Part shown: positions 40,289 to 47,792 of the stretch, piece by piece | Numbering within the stretch: the first letter of the stretch is position 1 | How the letters are laid out: each line of letters opens with the position of its first letter | NCBI GenBank assembly: GCA_014381945.1 | Contig: JACNKQ010000034.1 | Coordinates: 1-47,792, forward strand | Direction of reading: 5' to 3' | Source of the DNA: Actinomycetota bacterium | GTDB taxonomy: Bacteria > Actinomycetota > Acidimicrobiia > Acidimicrobiales > MedAcidi-G1 | DNA length: 47,792 nt | Notes under the pieces: model-generated | The model's input: the letters and a program-made list of their open reading frames with translations, nothing else | The model's database searches: none | Told to the model about the DNA's origin: nothing | Program-made: the position numbers and the translations under genes

Positions 40289-41982
40289 ACGCCGACCCCG
40301 TCGCCGTCCAGGCGGCTCTGCGGGCGTTCTTCGCCCAACTGGTCGCCGGCGGCGTCGCCCACGTCGCCGTCTCTCCGGGCTCCCGTTCCACGCCGCTGAC
40401 CATCGCCGCCGACCGCACCGACGGCCTGGACCTGTCGATCCACCTCGACGAACGGGCCGGCGCCTTCTTCGCCCTGGCCCTGGCACGCACCACCCGGCGA
40501 CCCGTGGCGCTGGTCTGCACGTCGGGCACCGCCGCCGCCAACTACCTGCCTGCCGTCGTCGAGGCCTTCCACTCCGGCGTGCCGCTCCTCGTGGTCACCG
40601 CCGACAGGCCACCCGAACTGCAGGGCCGTGGCGCCCCCCAGACCATCGACCAGCAGAACCTCTACGGCACCCACGTCCGCCGGTTCGTGGAAGCGGCGGT
40701 CGCCGGATCCGAACCGCCTGCGGCTGCTGCGGCACTGGCCGTTTCGCTGCTCGGGTCGGCCGTCGGACCTGCGACCGGGCCGGTCCACCTCAACTGGCCG
40801 CTGCGCGAGCCGCTTGAGCCACCGGACACCGATCCTGCACCGGTTGACCTGCTGGCCGTACCCGGTCCGGCAACCTGGCCGCGCCCGCCCCCGCTCCCCG
40901 ACACGCCCCGTGGCCTGCTGGTCGCCGGACCCATGGGCCTCGACGAGGCCGGCATCACCGCAGTGGCCGACCTCGCCGTCCGCACGGGCTGGCCCGTCGT
41001 GGCCGACCCGGCCTCCGGGCTTCGCTGCGGACCACACGTTGAGACGGCGCCAGTGGTGGCCTGCGGCGAGCACCTCTTCCCCACACCGTGGGCCGACCGG
41101 CACGTACCCGACGTGGTGGTCCAACTCGGCGCCATGCCGACCAGCAGGGCCTACCGGCTCTGGATGGAGCGGAACCGCCCGACGACGGTCATCACCGTCG
41201 ACCACCTGGGGCGCCATCCCGACGCCGCCCTCGCCGTCACCGACCGGATCGACCACGAGCCGGGGGCATGGGCCGTCACGGTCGAGGCACCGGTGCACGA
41301 CAGCACCGACTGGACCTCGGCATGGACCGGCGCGGAGGAGGCAGCGACTGGTGCCGTCGCCGACTTCGCCGCAGCAGCGCCGTTCGACGAGCCGTCCGTG
41401 GTCGCCGCCATCGACGCCCTGACCGGCCCCCTGAACCTGGTCGTCGCCAACTCGATGCCGATCCGCGACCTCGACGCATTCCTCCCCGCATCGACCCGGC
41501 CCCTGCGCGTGCTCGCCAACCGCGGCGCCAACGGCATCGACGGCCAGGCCTCGACCGCCTTGGGCGTGGCCGTCGGCTCGCCCGATCCCACCGTGCTGCT
41601 GACAGGCGACCTGGCGCTGCTCCACGACCTCTCGGGCCTCACCGCCGCCAGCCGGCTGGGCGCCGACCTCACCGTCGTCGTGGTCGACAACGACGGCGGC
41701 GGCATCTTTTCGTTCCTGCCGATCGCCGACTCCCCGACCGTCGACCACCATCGGCTGTTCCACACGCCGCACGGCCTCGACCTGGCCCACGTCGCCCCGC
41801 TCTGCGGAGCCTCGTACACCGTGGCCACCGACCGATCGACGCTCGACACAGCGTTGGCATCCACCTTCGGGCAGCCGGGGCTCCACATCGTGCACGTCCC
41901 GGTCGATGCGGCCACCAACGTCGGACTGCACCGGGAAGCCGCCGCCGTGGTCGAGGCGTTGCTCCAGGAGGTCGGACCGTGA
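40285..41982 (+). CDS. menD: 2-succinyl-5-enolpyruvyl-6-hydroxy-3-cyclohexene-1-carboxylate synthase
   Basis: 565 residues, thiamine diphosphate-dependent. It joins isochorismate and 2-oxoglutarate to make SEPHCHC. Recognisable MenD features are HVAVSPGSRSTPL near the N-terminus, HLDERAGAFFALALA with the ThDP-activating Glu, ALVCTSGTAAANYLPA, PQTIDQQNLYG, and the metal/diphosphate site around TGDLALLHDLSGL with VVDNDGGGIFSFLP. GTG 40285 overlaps the menF stop by four bases, giving translational coupling. The last codons overlap menH in the same way. Confidence 0.96.
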   Translation: MNADPVAVQAALRAFFAQLVAGGVAHVAVSPGSRSTPLTIAADRTDGLDLSIHLDERAGAFFALALARTTRRPVALVCTSGTAAANYLPAVVEAFHSGVPLLVVTADRPPELQGRGAPQTIDQQNLYGTHVRRFVEAAVAGSEPPAAAAALAVSLLGSAVGPATGPVHLNWPLREPLEPPDTDPAPVDLLAVPGPATWPRPPPLPDTPRGLLVAGPMGLDEAGITAVADLAVRTGWPVVADPASGLRCGPHVETAPVVACGEHLFPTPWADRHVPDVVVQLGAMPTSRAYRLWMERNRPTTVITVDHLGRHPDAALAVTDRIDHEPGAWAVTVEAPVHDSTDWTSAWTGAEEAATGAVADFAAAAPFDEPSVVAAIDALTGPLNLVVANSMPIRDLDAFLPASTRPLRVLANRGANGIDGQASTALGVAVGSPDPTVLLTGDLALLHDLSGLTAASRLGADLTVVVVDNDGGGIFSFLPIADSPTVDHHRLFHTPHGLDLAHVAPLCGASYTVATDRSTLDTALASTFGQPGLHIVHVPVDAATNVGLHREAAAVVEALLQEVGP

Positions 41983-42779
41983 CAGCCGACCTGCACGTCG
42001 AGGTCGAGGGCGACGGCCCGGCGCTGCTGATGCTCCACGGCTTCACCGGATCGACCGCCGCCATGTGGCCGCTCGGCCGCACAGTCACCGACCGGCGGAT
42101 GGTGCTCGCCGTCGACCTCCCGGGCCACGGCCGTACCGGCCTGCTGGACCCCCCCGACCACCGCTTCGAGTCCACGCTCGATGCCCTCGTCCACATCCTC
42201 GACCAGCGGGACATCGACGAGGCCGACGTGCTCGGCTACTCGATGGGGGGGCGCCTCGCCCTGGGCCTCGCCGTCCGCCACCCGGAACGGATCAGGTCCA
42301 CCATCCTCATCGGAAGCACCGCCGGCTACCCCACGGATGCCGAGCGGGCGGCACGACGGCGCTCCGACGCAGCGCTGGCCGACGACCTGGTCGAGCAGGG
42401 CCTCGAGTGGTTCGTCGACCACTGGATGGCCCTGCCGCTGTTCGCCTCCCAGCAGCGTCTCGGAGACCTCTTCCTCGCCGGGACCCGTGCCCAACGGCTC
42501 TCCAACGATCCCGACGGGCTGGTCGCCAGCCTGTTGGGCTCCGGCACCGGGGCACAGCCGTCGTTCTGGGGTGGGCTCCACGGTGTCAGCGGACCGGTTC
42601 TGCTCGTCGTCGGCGAGGAGGACGCCCGCTACCGGCGCCTGGCGTTCCGCATGGCGTCAGGACTGCCGAATGCGACCATCGAGGTGGTCCCCGAGGCGGG
42701 CCACGCCGCCCACGTGGAGAACCTGCCAGCCGTGGCGACGGCGGTCGCCGAGTTCCTCGCAGGCGTGGACGGCACGTGA
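41979..42779 (+). CDS. menH: MenH-type alpha/beta hydrolase (SHCHC synthase)
   Basis: 266 residues. In the menaquinone pathway this enzyme removes pyruvate from SEPHCHC to give SHCHC. It has MLHGFTGSTAAMW, DLPGHGRTG, nucleophile Ser in VLGYSMGGRLAL, Asp in VVGEEDARYR and His in EAGHAAHVEN. The GYSMGGR and GHGRT forms match MenH rather than general hydrolases, and the position between menD and menC supports this. GTG 41979 shares GTGA with the menD stop and its own TGA shares GTGA with menC. Confidence 0.9.
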   Translation: MTADLHVEVEGDGPALLMLHGFTGSTAAMWPLGRTVTDRRMVLAVDLPGHGRTGLLDPPDHRFESTLDALVHILDQRDIDEADVLGYSMGGRLALGLAVRHPERIRSTILIGSTAGYPTDAERAARRRSDAALADDLVEQGLEWFVDHWMALPLFASQQRLGDLFLAGTRAQRLSNDPDGLVASLLGSGTGAQPSFWGGLHGVSGPVLLVVGEEDARYRRLAFRMASGLPNATIEVVPEAGHAAHVENLPAVATAVAEFLAGVDGT

Positions 42780-43789
42780 GCAGGCCCGAGGTCACCGGTG
42801 CCCGACTGGTCCGCCGAACCCTGCGGATGCACCGTCCCGTGGCGACCGCACACGGCCCGGTCGGAGACCGTGAGATCCTGCTGCTGGGCCTCTCCGACGC
42901 CGACGGCAACATCGGTTGGGGCGAGGCCGCCCCACTTCCCGGCTTCACGCCCGAGACCGCCGACGAGGCCGGCCAGGCCATCCTCGACTGGCTGGCCGAG
43001 GACGAACGAATCGAGCCACCGGCCACGCCGACCGCCAGGGCCGCCGTCGACGGGGCGCTCCTGCACCTGGCGGCCCGTGCCGCAGGCCTCCCGCTGCACC
43101 GGCACCTGAACCCCGACAGCCCCTCGTCGTTCGCCGTGTCGGCCCTCGTCGCAGGCGCCACACCCGACGACCTGGCCGCTGCCGGCCGGGCCGCCGTCGA
43201 AGCCGGCCACCGGACGCTGAAGGCCAAGGTCGGGGTGCTCGCCTTCGACGTAGACCTCGACCGGGTTGCAGCCCTGCGGGACGCCGTCGGACCCGGGGTG
43301 GCGATCCGCCTCGACGCCAACGGCGCCTGGGACGTCGACGAGGCCCTGGGCCACCTCGAGCAACTCGCCGGATTCGACATCGAGTTCGTCGAGGAACCGG
43401 TGGCGGGGATCGACGCACTCGCCGCCGTGCGGGCCGGCTCCCCCATCCCCATCGCAGTCGACGAATCCGCCACGTCGCCCGAAGGGGTCGCCGCCGTGAT
43501 CGCAGCCGGCGCCACCGACCTCTTGGTGCTCAAGCCGTCGGCTGTCGGCGGGATCGTCGTGGCCGCCGAACTGACCACCATCGCACGGGAGGCGGGCCTC
43601 GGGATCGTCATCACATCGCTGCTGGACGGTGCCGTCGGCGTCTCGCACGCTGCCCACCTGGCGTCGGCCCTCGGCGCCATCGACCCGGCCCCCGGCCTCG
43701 CCACCTCGGCCCTCATCGCCGAAGACGTCGGCGAATCTCCGAGGCTCGAAGGTGGACGCCTGATGCTCTCCGCCGAAGACGGTCGCTAA
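42776..43789 (+). CDS. menC: o-Succinylbenzoate synthase
   Basis: 337 residues, enolase superfamily (muconate-lactonising subgroup). It dehydrates SHCHC to o-succinylbenzoate. The catalytic motif TLKAKVGV holds the two Lys of the KxK base; the metal ligands are Asp in RLDANGAWDV, Glu in EFVEEPV and Asp in AVDESATSP; the second Lys is in VLKPSAVGG. The lid domain begins WGEAAPLPGF. GTG 42776 overlaps the menH stop (GTGA). The TAA stop overlaps the convergent metallohydrolase stop by four bases (CTAA at 43786-43789), so the men operon ends here. menE, menB and menA are not in the window. Confidence 0.94.
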   Translation: MSRPEVTGARLVRRTLRMHRPVATAHGPVGDREILLLGLSDADGNIGWGEAAPLPGFTPETADEAGQAILDWLAEDERIEPPATPTARAAVDGALLHLAARAAGLPLHRHLNPDSPSSFAVSALVAGATPDDLAAAGRAAVEAGHRTLKAKVGVLAFDVDLDRVAALRDAVGPGVAIRLDANGAWDVDEALGHLEQLAGFDIEFVEEPVAGIDALAAVRAGSPIPIAVDESATSPEGVAAVIAAGATDLLVLKPSAVGGIVVAAELTTIAREAGLGIVITSLLDGAVGVSHAAHLASALGAIDPAPGLATSALIAEDVGESPRLEGGRLMLSAEDGR

Positions 43790-45123
43790 CCGAGCGAACG
43801 GCCGATGGCGTCGCGCATCTTGTCGGTGCCGGTGACCTCGCCGAAGGCGGCCTCGGATTCGCGGGCCGCCGCTGCGTAGACGCCCTTCGCCATGAGGGAC
43901 CGCTCGGCTGCCCGCCTCCGCCAGTAGACCTCGGCCCGCACACGGTGGGCGCCCTCGTGTTCGGGCTCGGCTGCCACGGCCAGTTCGACCAGGTGGCAGG
44001 CCAGGCGCAGGTCTCCGGACCCGGCCAGGTCGAGCGCCCGGTCTGTGAGCGCCTCGACCGACCCGGCCATGGCCACCATCTCGGCTGCCAGGACAGCGTC
44101 GGGCGACGGCTTGAGGTGGGCCGGGTTGCCGTCCCACCAGCCGCCGAACTGACGGTAGACGTTGCGCACCACGAACTCGGGCTCGTCGTACTGGGGTGCC
44201 AGCCATGGCCGGTCGGCGAGGTGTTCGGGCACCCGGACCGAGTGGATGACCTCGTCGATCGTGGCGCCCTCGTTCATCATCTCCAGGGTGGCATCGGCCA
44301 GGTGCTCGAGGGCGTCGGCCATGTCGCCCAGCACGGTCTCGACCCGCGCCCGGCCGACGATCGGCAGACCGTGTGCCGGATAGACCTTCTCGGCACCGGC
44401 GGCGAGCATCTGGCGCAACGCAGCGGCCCACTCGATCGGATAGCGCTGCACCTTCTGCGGGTTGCCGGCGTTGGGGAACACCCAGATCACGAAGTCGCCG
44501 GCATAGACGGCCCGGTCCTCGGGGTCCCAGACCCACGTGTGGTCGTCGGTCTCGCCCCTGGCGTGTCGGAGTTCGAGTCGCCGGCCGCCCACCTCGACCT
44601 CGACCCGGTCGCGGTAGGTCAGATCCGGTTCCGCGACGTCGTCGGGCAGGAAGCGCCGGCCCTCACCGCCGAGGCCGATCTTCGCACGCACCCCGCCGAA
44701 CTGGCGCCGGTTGATGGCCAGGTTCCATCCGTTGGTGAGCCTGTAGCGCTCGAACCGGTCCTGGACAGCCTCGTGTGCAGCCACCCGTGGGCGGGCGTGG
44801 CCCCGGGCCTCGGCATCGGCCACGAACGCCCCGCTGCCGCCCACGTGGTCGACGTGGCCGTGGGTGTAGACCAGCGTGTGGAGCGGATCGTCCGACCATG
44901 CCCTCAGGGCCCCTACCACTGCGACCCCGGACTGGGCGCCGCTGGCGTCGATGCACACCAGGCCCTCGTCGGTGCGCAGCGCCCAGCAGTGCGAGAACGA
45001 CTCGACCACGGCCAGGTTGTCGCCGACCTCGCTGAGGAGTTCGGTGACGCGGTTGTGGGGAGGCTCGGCGGTGCCGGTGTCGATGATCCGGTTCGAGAGT
45101 TCGACAGGATGGACGACGGTCAT
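43786..45123 (-). CDS. Alkylsulfatase-like metallo-beta-lactamase-fold hydrolase
   Basis: 445 residues. The metal motif is YTHGHVDHVGGSGAF (THxHxDH type, with Gly between), followed by further ligands in ARGETDDHTWVWD. The later segment RNVYRQFGGWWDGNPAHLKP is strongly reminiscent of the dimerisation domain of SdsA1-type alkylsulfatases. Those enzymes are longer because of a C-terminal SCP2-like domain, absent here. A sulfatase or related ester hydrolase is likely, with the substrate unknown. ATG 45121-45123 has AGGAG upstream. The stop is shared in CTAA with menC on the other strand. Confidence 0.85.
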   Translation of the reverse strand: MTVVHPVELSNRIIDTGTAEPPHNRVTELLSEVGDNLAVVESFSHCWALRTDEGLVCIDASGAQSGVAVVGALRAWSDDPLHTLVYTHGHVDHVGGSGAFVADAEARGHARPRVAAHEAVQDRFERYRLTNGWNLAINRRQFGGVRAKIGLGGEGRRFLPDDVAEPDLTYRDRVEVEVGGRRLELRHARGETDDHTWVWDPEDRAVYAGDFVIWVFPNAGNPQKVQRYPIEWAAALRQMLAAGAEKVYPAHGLPIVGRARVETVLGDMADALEHLADATLEMMNEGATIDEVIHSVRVPEHLADRPWLAPQYDEPEFVVRNVYRQFGGWWDGNPAHLKPSPDAVLAAEMVAMAGSVEALTDRALDLAGSGDLRLACHLVELAVAAEPEHEGAHRVRAEVYWRRRAAERSLMAKGVYAAAARESEAAFGEVTGTDKMRDAIGRSLG

Positions 45124-45175
45124 GGTGGCTCCTGGCCTTGCGGGAAGCGGGTCTGACAGTAGTTACAGGAGAGGA

Positions 45176-46072
45176 TCAGCCCAGCGCCCGCCGGATCAAC
45201 CGGTCGGCCCGGTCCAGGTCCTCGAACAGCAGGAAGTGCCCGCCATCGACCACCTGCGGCTCGACGCCGAGCACCTCTGCCTGTGCGTCGAACCACTCGG
45301 AAGACAGGTCGGTACGGCTGCCGTAGAGCACCGAGGACGGGCAGCGGACGTCGGCCAGGCGCTCGAAGGAGTAGATCGGACCGTGGGGACGGCTGGTTCC
45401 GAAGATGGTCGCCTCGGTCTCCGGATCGCAGGCCAGCTCGATCCGGCCGTCCGGCCGGTCGACGAACCCCCAACGGACGTAGGCGGCCAGCACCTCGGGG
45501 TCGAGGGCGTCGAGCGGCGCACGGGAACCGTACGAGGCCACCACCGTCGCACGGTCGTCCCAGACGCGGCGCCGGCGCCTTGCTCCCGCTACCAACGGGC
45601 TCTCACCGTCCCCGAACGGAACCCCCAGCCTCTCCCGCTCCCCGGGATCGATGGCGATGGCCTCGCAGAGCACCAGCGACCGGACCCGGTCCGGCGCCTC
45701 GGCGGCCACCACCGCAGCCACGCCGCCACCGAGGGAGACACCGAGCATGGCGAAACCGTCGATGCCGAGGTGGTCGACCACGTCGAGCACGTCACCGGCC
45801 ATGGCGTCGTTACCGAGCAGCGCCCCGTCGGTGACGGTCTCGCTGGCACCGTGGCCCCGGAGGTCAACGCCCACCAACCGGAAGCCGTCGGCCAGTCGGG
45901 CTGCCAGGGGGTGGTACATCCCGGCGCAGAAGCCGTTCGGGTGCAGGACCACCAGCGGGAAGCCGTCGCCACCCCAGTCGAGATACGCGATGCCGGGCCC
46001 GTCACCACCGATCCGACCGGTTTCCGGCTCCCGAAAGTGGGCGACCGTCCCGCCGTTCGTACCATCTGTCAT
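45176..46072 (-). CDS. Alpha/beta hydrolase
   Basis: 298 residues. Oxyanion region VVLHPNGFCAGMYH, second strand end DLRGHGAS, nucleophile Ser in LGVSLGGGVAAV, Asp in YGSRTDLSSEW and His in DGGHFLLFED complete the fold. No closer family can be named. I take ATG 46070-46072 because the longer reading covers the signal peptide of the divergent gene. As a result the two divergent start codons are separated by one base. It lies 52 bases upstream of the alkylsulfatase-like gene on the same strand. Confidence 0.8.
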   Translation of the reverse strand: MTDGTNGGTVAHFREPETGRIGGDGPGIAYLDWGGDGFPLVVLHPNGFCAGMYHPLAARLADGFRLVGVDLRGHGASETVTDGALLGNDAMAGDVLDVVDHLGIDGFAMLGVSLGGGVAAVVAAEAPDRVRSLVLCEAIAIDPGERERLGVPFGDGESPLVAGARRRRRVWDDRATVVASYGSRAPLDALDPEVLAAYVRWGFVDRPDGRIELACDPETEATIFGTSRPHGPIYSFERLADVRCPSSVLYGSRTDLSSEWFDAQAEVLGVEPQVVDGGHFLLFEDLDRADRLIRRALG

Positions 46073-46073
46073 C
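46060..46073 (+). promoter_or_regulatory. -10 box (TACCAT) of the cyclotransferase-like gene
   Basis: TACCAT at 46060-46065 is eight bases before GTG 46074, with no ribosome-binding site. The box lies inside the first codons of the divergent hydrolase gene. Confidence 0.35.
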
Positions 46074-46904
46074 GTGACGCATTCTGTCGCCCAACGCATC
46101 CTTTCCGCGAACCGGGTGCTGGGCCTGCTTTGCCTGTTGGGCCTGTCGGGCCTGTCGGGCCTGCTGTCGGGATGCGCCTCGCCGGGGGATGTTGCAACGG
46201 TGCAGCGCCTCGTGCCCCGGGTGCTAGCCGAGCATCCCCACGACCCGACCGCCTTCACCCAGGGCCTCGAGGTCGTCGACGGACACCTGTGGGAGAGCAC
46301 GGGCATCTACGGAGAGTCGACGCTCCGGGTCGTCGATCGCGCCACCGGGCGCCTGCTCGGATCGGTGGCGCTGGATCCCGGGCTGTTCGGCGAGGGGTTG
46401 ACCGCCCTGGGCGACGGGCGCATCCTCCAGCTCACCTGGAAGGCCGGAAGGGCGTTGGTGTGGGAGGCGGCCACGCTCGAACGGTCCGCAGTCTGGGCAT
46501 TCGGCGGACAGGGATGGGGCGTCTGCCGGCTCGACGACGACACGCTCGTCATGTCGGACGGCTCCGCCACGCTGACCTTCCGGGATGTCGATGGCTTTGC
46601 ACGGAGCGGTGGCGTCGAGATCCACCTAGACGGCGAGCCTGTCGACCGGCTCAACGAGCTCGAGTGCGTGGACGGCACCGTCTGGGCCAACATCTGGCAG
46701 GCCGACCGGATCGTCGCCATCAACCCCGCGTCCGGAAGGGTGACGGTAGTCGTCGATGCCTCGGGACTCCCCGTGGACCGGAGTGGGCTCGGCAGCGACG
46801 ACGTGCTCAACGGGATCGCCCACGATGCATCGACGGGCCGCTTCCTGCTGACCGGCAAGCGCTGGCCGACGCTGTTCGAGGTCGAGTTCGTACCGGAGGC
46901 GTGA
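46074..46904 (+). CDS. Glutaminyl-peptide cyclotransferase-like lipoprotein
   Basis: 276 residues. GTG 46074 starts a lipoprotein signal (LGLLCLLGLSGLSGLLSGC, with the lipobox Cys at about residue 38). The mature part matches the plant-type/bacterial glutamine cyclotransferase five-bladed propeller: HDPTAFTQGLEVVDGHLWES and GIYGESTLRVVD, GEGLTALGDGRILQLTWK, MSDGSATLTFRD, LNELECVDGTVWANIWQ and LNGIAHDASTGRFLLTGK. These enzymes cyclise N-terminal Gln to pyroglutamate on exported peptides. Length and motifs are complete. GTG 46116 is a possible later start, but it would shorten the n-region of the signal. Confidence 0.88.
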   Translation: MTHSVAQRILSANRVLGLLCLLGLSGLSGLLSGCASPGDVATVQRLVPRVLAEHPHDPTAFTQGLEVVDGHLWESTGIYGESTLRVVDRATGRLLGSVALDPGLFGEGLTALGDGRILQLTWKAGRALVWEAATLERSAVWAFGGQGWGVCRLDDDTLVMSDGSATLTFRDVDGFARSGGVEIHLDGEPVDRLNELECVDGTVWANIWQADRIVAINPASGRVTVVVDASGLPVDRSGLGSDDVLNGIAHDASTGRFLLTGKRWPTLFEVEFVPEA

Positions 46905-46931
46905 GGCTGGGCCTCGAACCGCTGGTGCACG

Positions 46932-47792
46932 TCAGGCGAAGTGCTGCTCGATCTCCTGCTCGCTCCAGAAGCCGACCCTCGGCCGGTCGGGACCGTGGGC
47001 GGCGTAGTGGGCCAGGCGTTCCCTGCCGTCGTCGTCGAACATCTCGACGGCATCGAAGACGCCGCGCCCGCCCACGGCCCGCAACGCCCGGTCGCCGTCG
47101 GTCCTCGGACGCGGCAGGTGGGATGTAAGGACCAGCAGGCGTGCATCCTCTTCGGAGGCTGCCAGTACGTGGGCCCTGCCGATGGTCTTCCAGAGGACGT
47201 CGTTGCGGCGCATGCCCGGCCGCGAGGTGGTGAAGGTGCCCGCCACGTCCACGTACCACTGGTGCCCCCGGGCCCGGTCGGTGACGAGGAACGGGTACCC
47301 GACGCCCGTCCCGCGCAGACTGACACCGGCCTTCACGATCTCGAAGCCCGCCTCCTCCAGCAGGGCCTCGGCGATGTCGGCGGCCTTCTTGCCGGCCTCG
47401 GCCGCCCGGTCCAGGACGGCCTCCTGTTCAGCCTGCTCGGCGAACAGCGCCTCCTGGCGACCCGTGGGGGCCAGGTCGCTGCGGCGCCACGTGGCCGTCA
47501 GGCCCTGGGCGACCCGCTTGCGCTCGGTGGCGACCCGCTCTGCTGCCAGGGCTACGAAATCGGGATCCAGGTCGTAGCCGACGCCCCGCCTGCCGGAACG
47601 GACGGCGGCGACAAGGGTGCTGCCCGATCCCATGAAGGGGTCGAGCACCACGTCGTCCCGGTAGGTGTAGAGGTCGATCAGGCGTCGGGGCAGATCCACC
47701 GGGAACGGTGCCGGGTGGCCGACGCGGGTGGCCTGCTCGGCGTCGATGCGCCAGACGTCGAGGGTGGCCTCCATGAACTCGTCGGTGGTGAT
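46932..47792 (-). CDS. DNA methyltransferase (N6-A or N4-C type), N-terminus beyond the window
   Basis: 286 residues are visible and the frame is open at the right edge (ITTDEF is the first sequence seen). Early on are PFPVDLPRRLIDLYTY and VVLDPFMGSGSTLVAAV, which are motifs X and I of the beta-type class, where the catalytic D/S-PP-Y motif lies upstream, here outside the window. GVGYDLDPDFVALAAERV follows. After about visible residue 125 comes an extra domain of about 160 residues (FEIVKAGVSLRGTGVGYPF, HQWYVDVAG, RAHVLAASEEDARLLVLTS) that is not part of standard methyltransferases. It might be a nuclease-like or target-recognition domain. A solitary enzyme or part of a restriction system are both possible. 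Confidence 0.82.
   Translation of the reverse strand: MTTDEFMEATLDVWRIDAEQATRVGHPAPFPVDLPRRLIDLYTYRDDVVLDPFMGSGSTLVAAVRSGRRGVGYDLDPDFVALAAERVATERKRVAQGLTATWRRSDLAPTGRQEALFAEQAEQEAVLDRAAEAGKKAADIAEALLEEAGFEIVKAGVSLRGTGVGYPFLVTDRARGHQWYVDVAGTFTTSRPGMRRNDVLWKTIGRAHVLAASEEDARLLVLTSHLPRPRTDGDRALRAVGGRGVFDAVEMFDDDGRERLAHYAAHGPDRPRVGFWSEQEIEQHFA

Overview
The window is high-GC bacterial DNA, most probably from an actinobacterium. I infer a lineage near Acidimicrobiia. The grounds are CarD, a UspA protein, mycobacteria-like acyl-CoA enzymes, a menaquinone operon, GTG starts, many apparently leaderless genes (a TAnnnT box 6-8 bases before the start codon) and several exported proteins with long Thr-rich linkers. 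No similarity search was possible, so the taxonomy is an inference.

Layout. 1-5363 (minus): an incomplete secreted subtilase with two P-domain modules and a serine beta-lactamase-like lipoprotein, both with Thr-rich repeat linkers. The first 120 bases are almost pure G and look unreliable. 5457-18569: mostly housekeeping and metabolic genes: FabH-like ketoacyl synthase, beta-hydroxyacid dehydrogenase, K+ channel with RCK domain, MetY, alpha/beta hydrolase, acyl-CoA dehydrogenase, ProS, a small unknown, CarD, UspA, an O6-alkylguanine methyltransferase with a possible 27-codon leader ORF, a crotonase and an acyl-CoA ligase. 18598-24064 (minus): a giant exported Cys/Asp/Gly/Ser repeat protein (1,578 aa, 27 Cys pairs) followed by a pentapeptide-repeat lipoprotein, probably one operon. 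24161-26968: tRNA-Pro, a 350-base non-coding stretch with paired hairpins, a histidine phosphatase, then gltX on the minus strand with tRNA-Gln and tRNA-Glu directly downstream. 27006-37208: an acyl-CoA catabolic neighbourhood (TetR regulator, two family III CoA-transferases, acyl-CoA synthetase, crotonase-like protein, thiolase, acyl-CoA dehydrogenase, low-molecular-weight phosphatase, HSL-type esterase).

37262-38152 (minus) is a GrdB-like protein whose frame runs through an in-frame TGA at 37664-37666 in a UxxC motif, with a SECIS-like hairpin at the right distance. I read it as a selenoprotein. Divergent from it, 38250-43789 is a tightly overlapped operon: a MerR-type regulator then menF-menD-menH-menC, which convert chorismate to o-succinylbenzoate on the way to menaquinone. 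Its promoter overlaps GAGTGT half-sites and appears to give a leaderless mRNA. 43786-47792 holds an alkylsulfatase-like metallohydrolase, an alpha/beta hydrolase, a glutaminyl cyclase-like lipoprotein and the C-terminal part of a DNA methyltransferase that runs off the right edge.

The two places I would look first for undescribed biology are the stand-alone GrdB-like selenoprotein and the giant disulfide-rich DGS-repeat protein with its pentapeptide-repeat partner.
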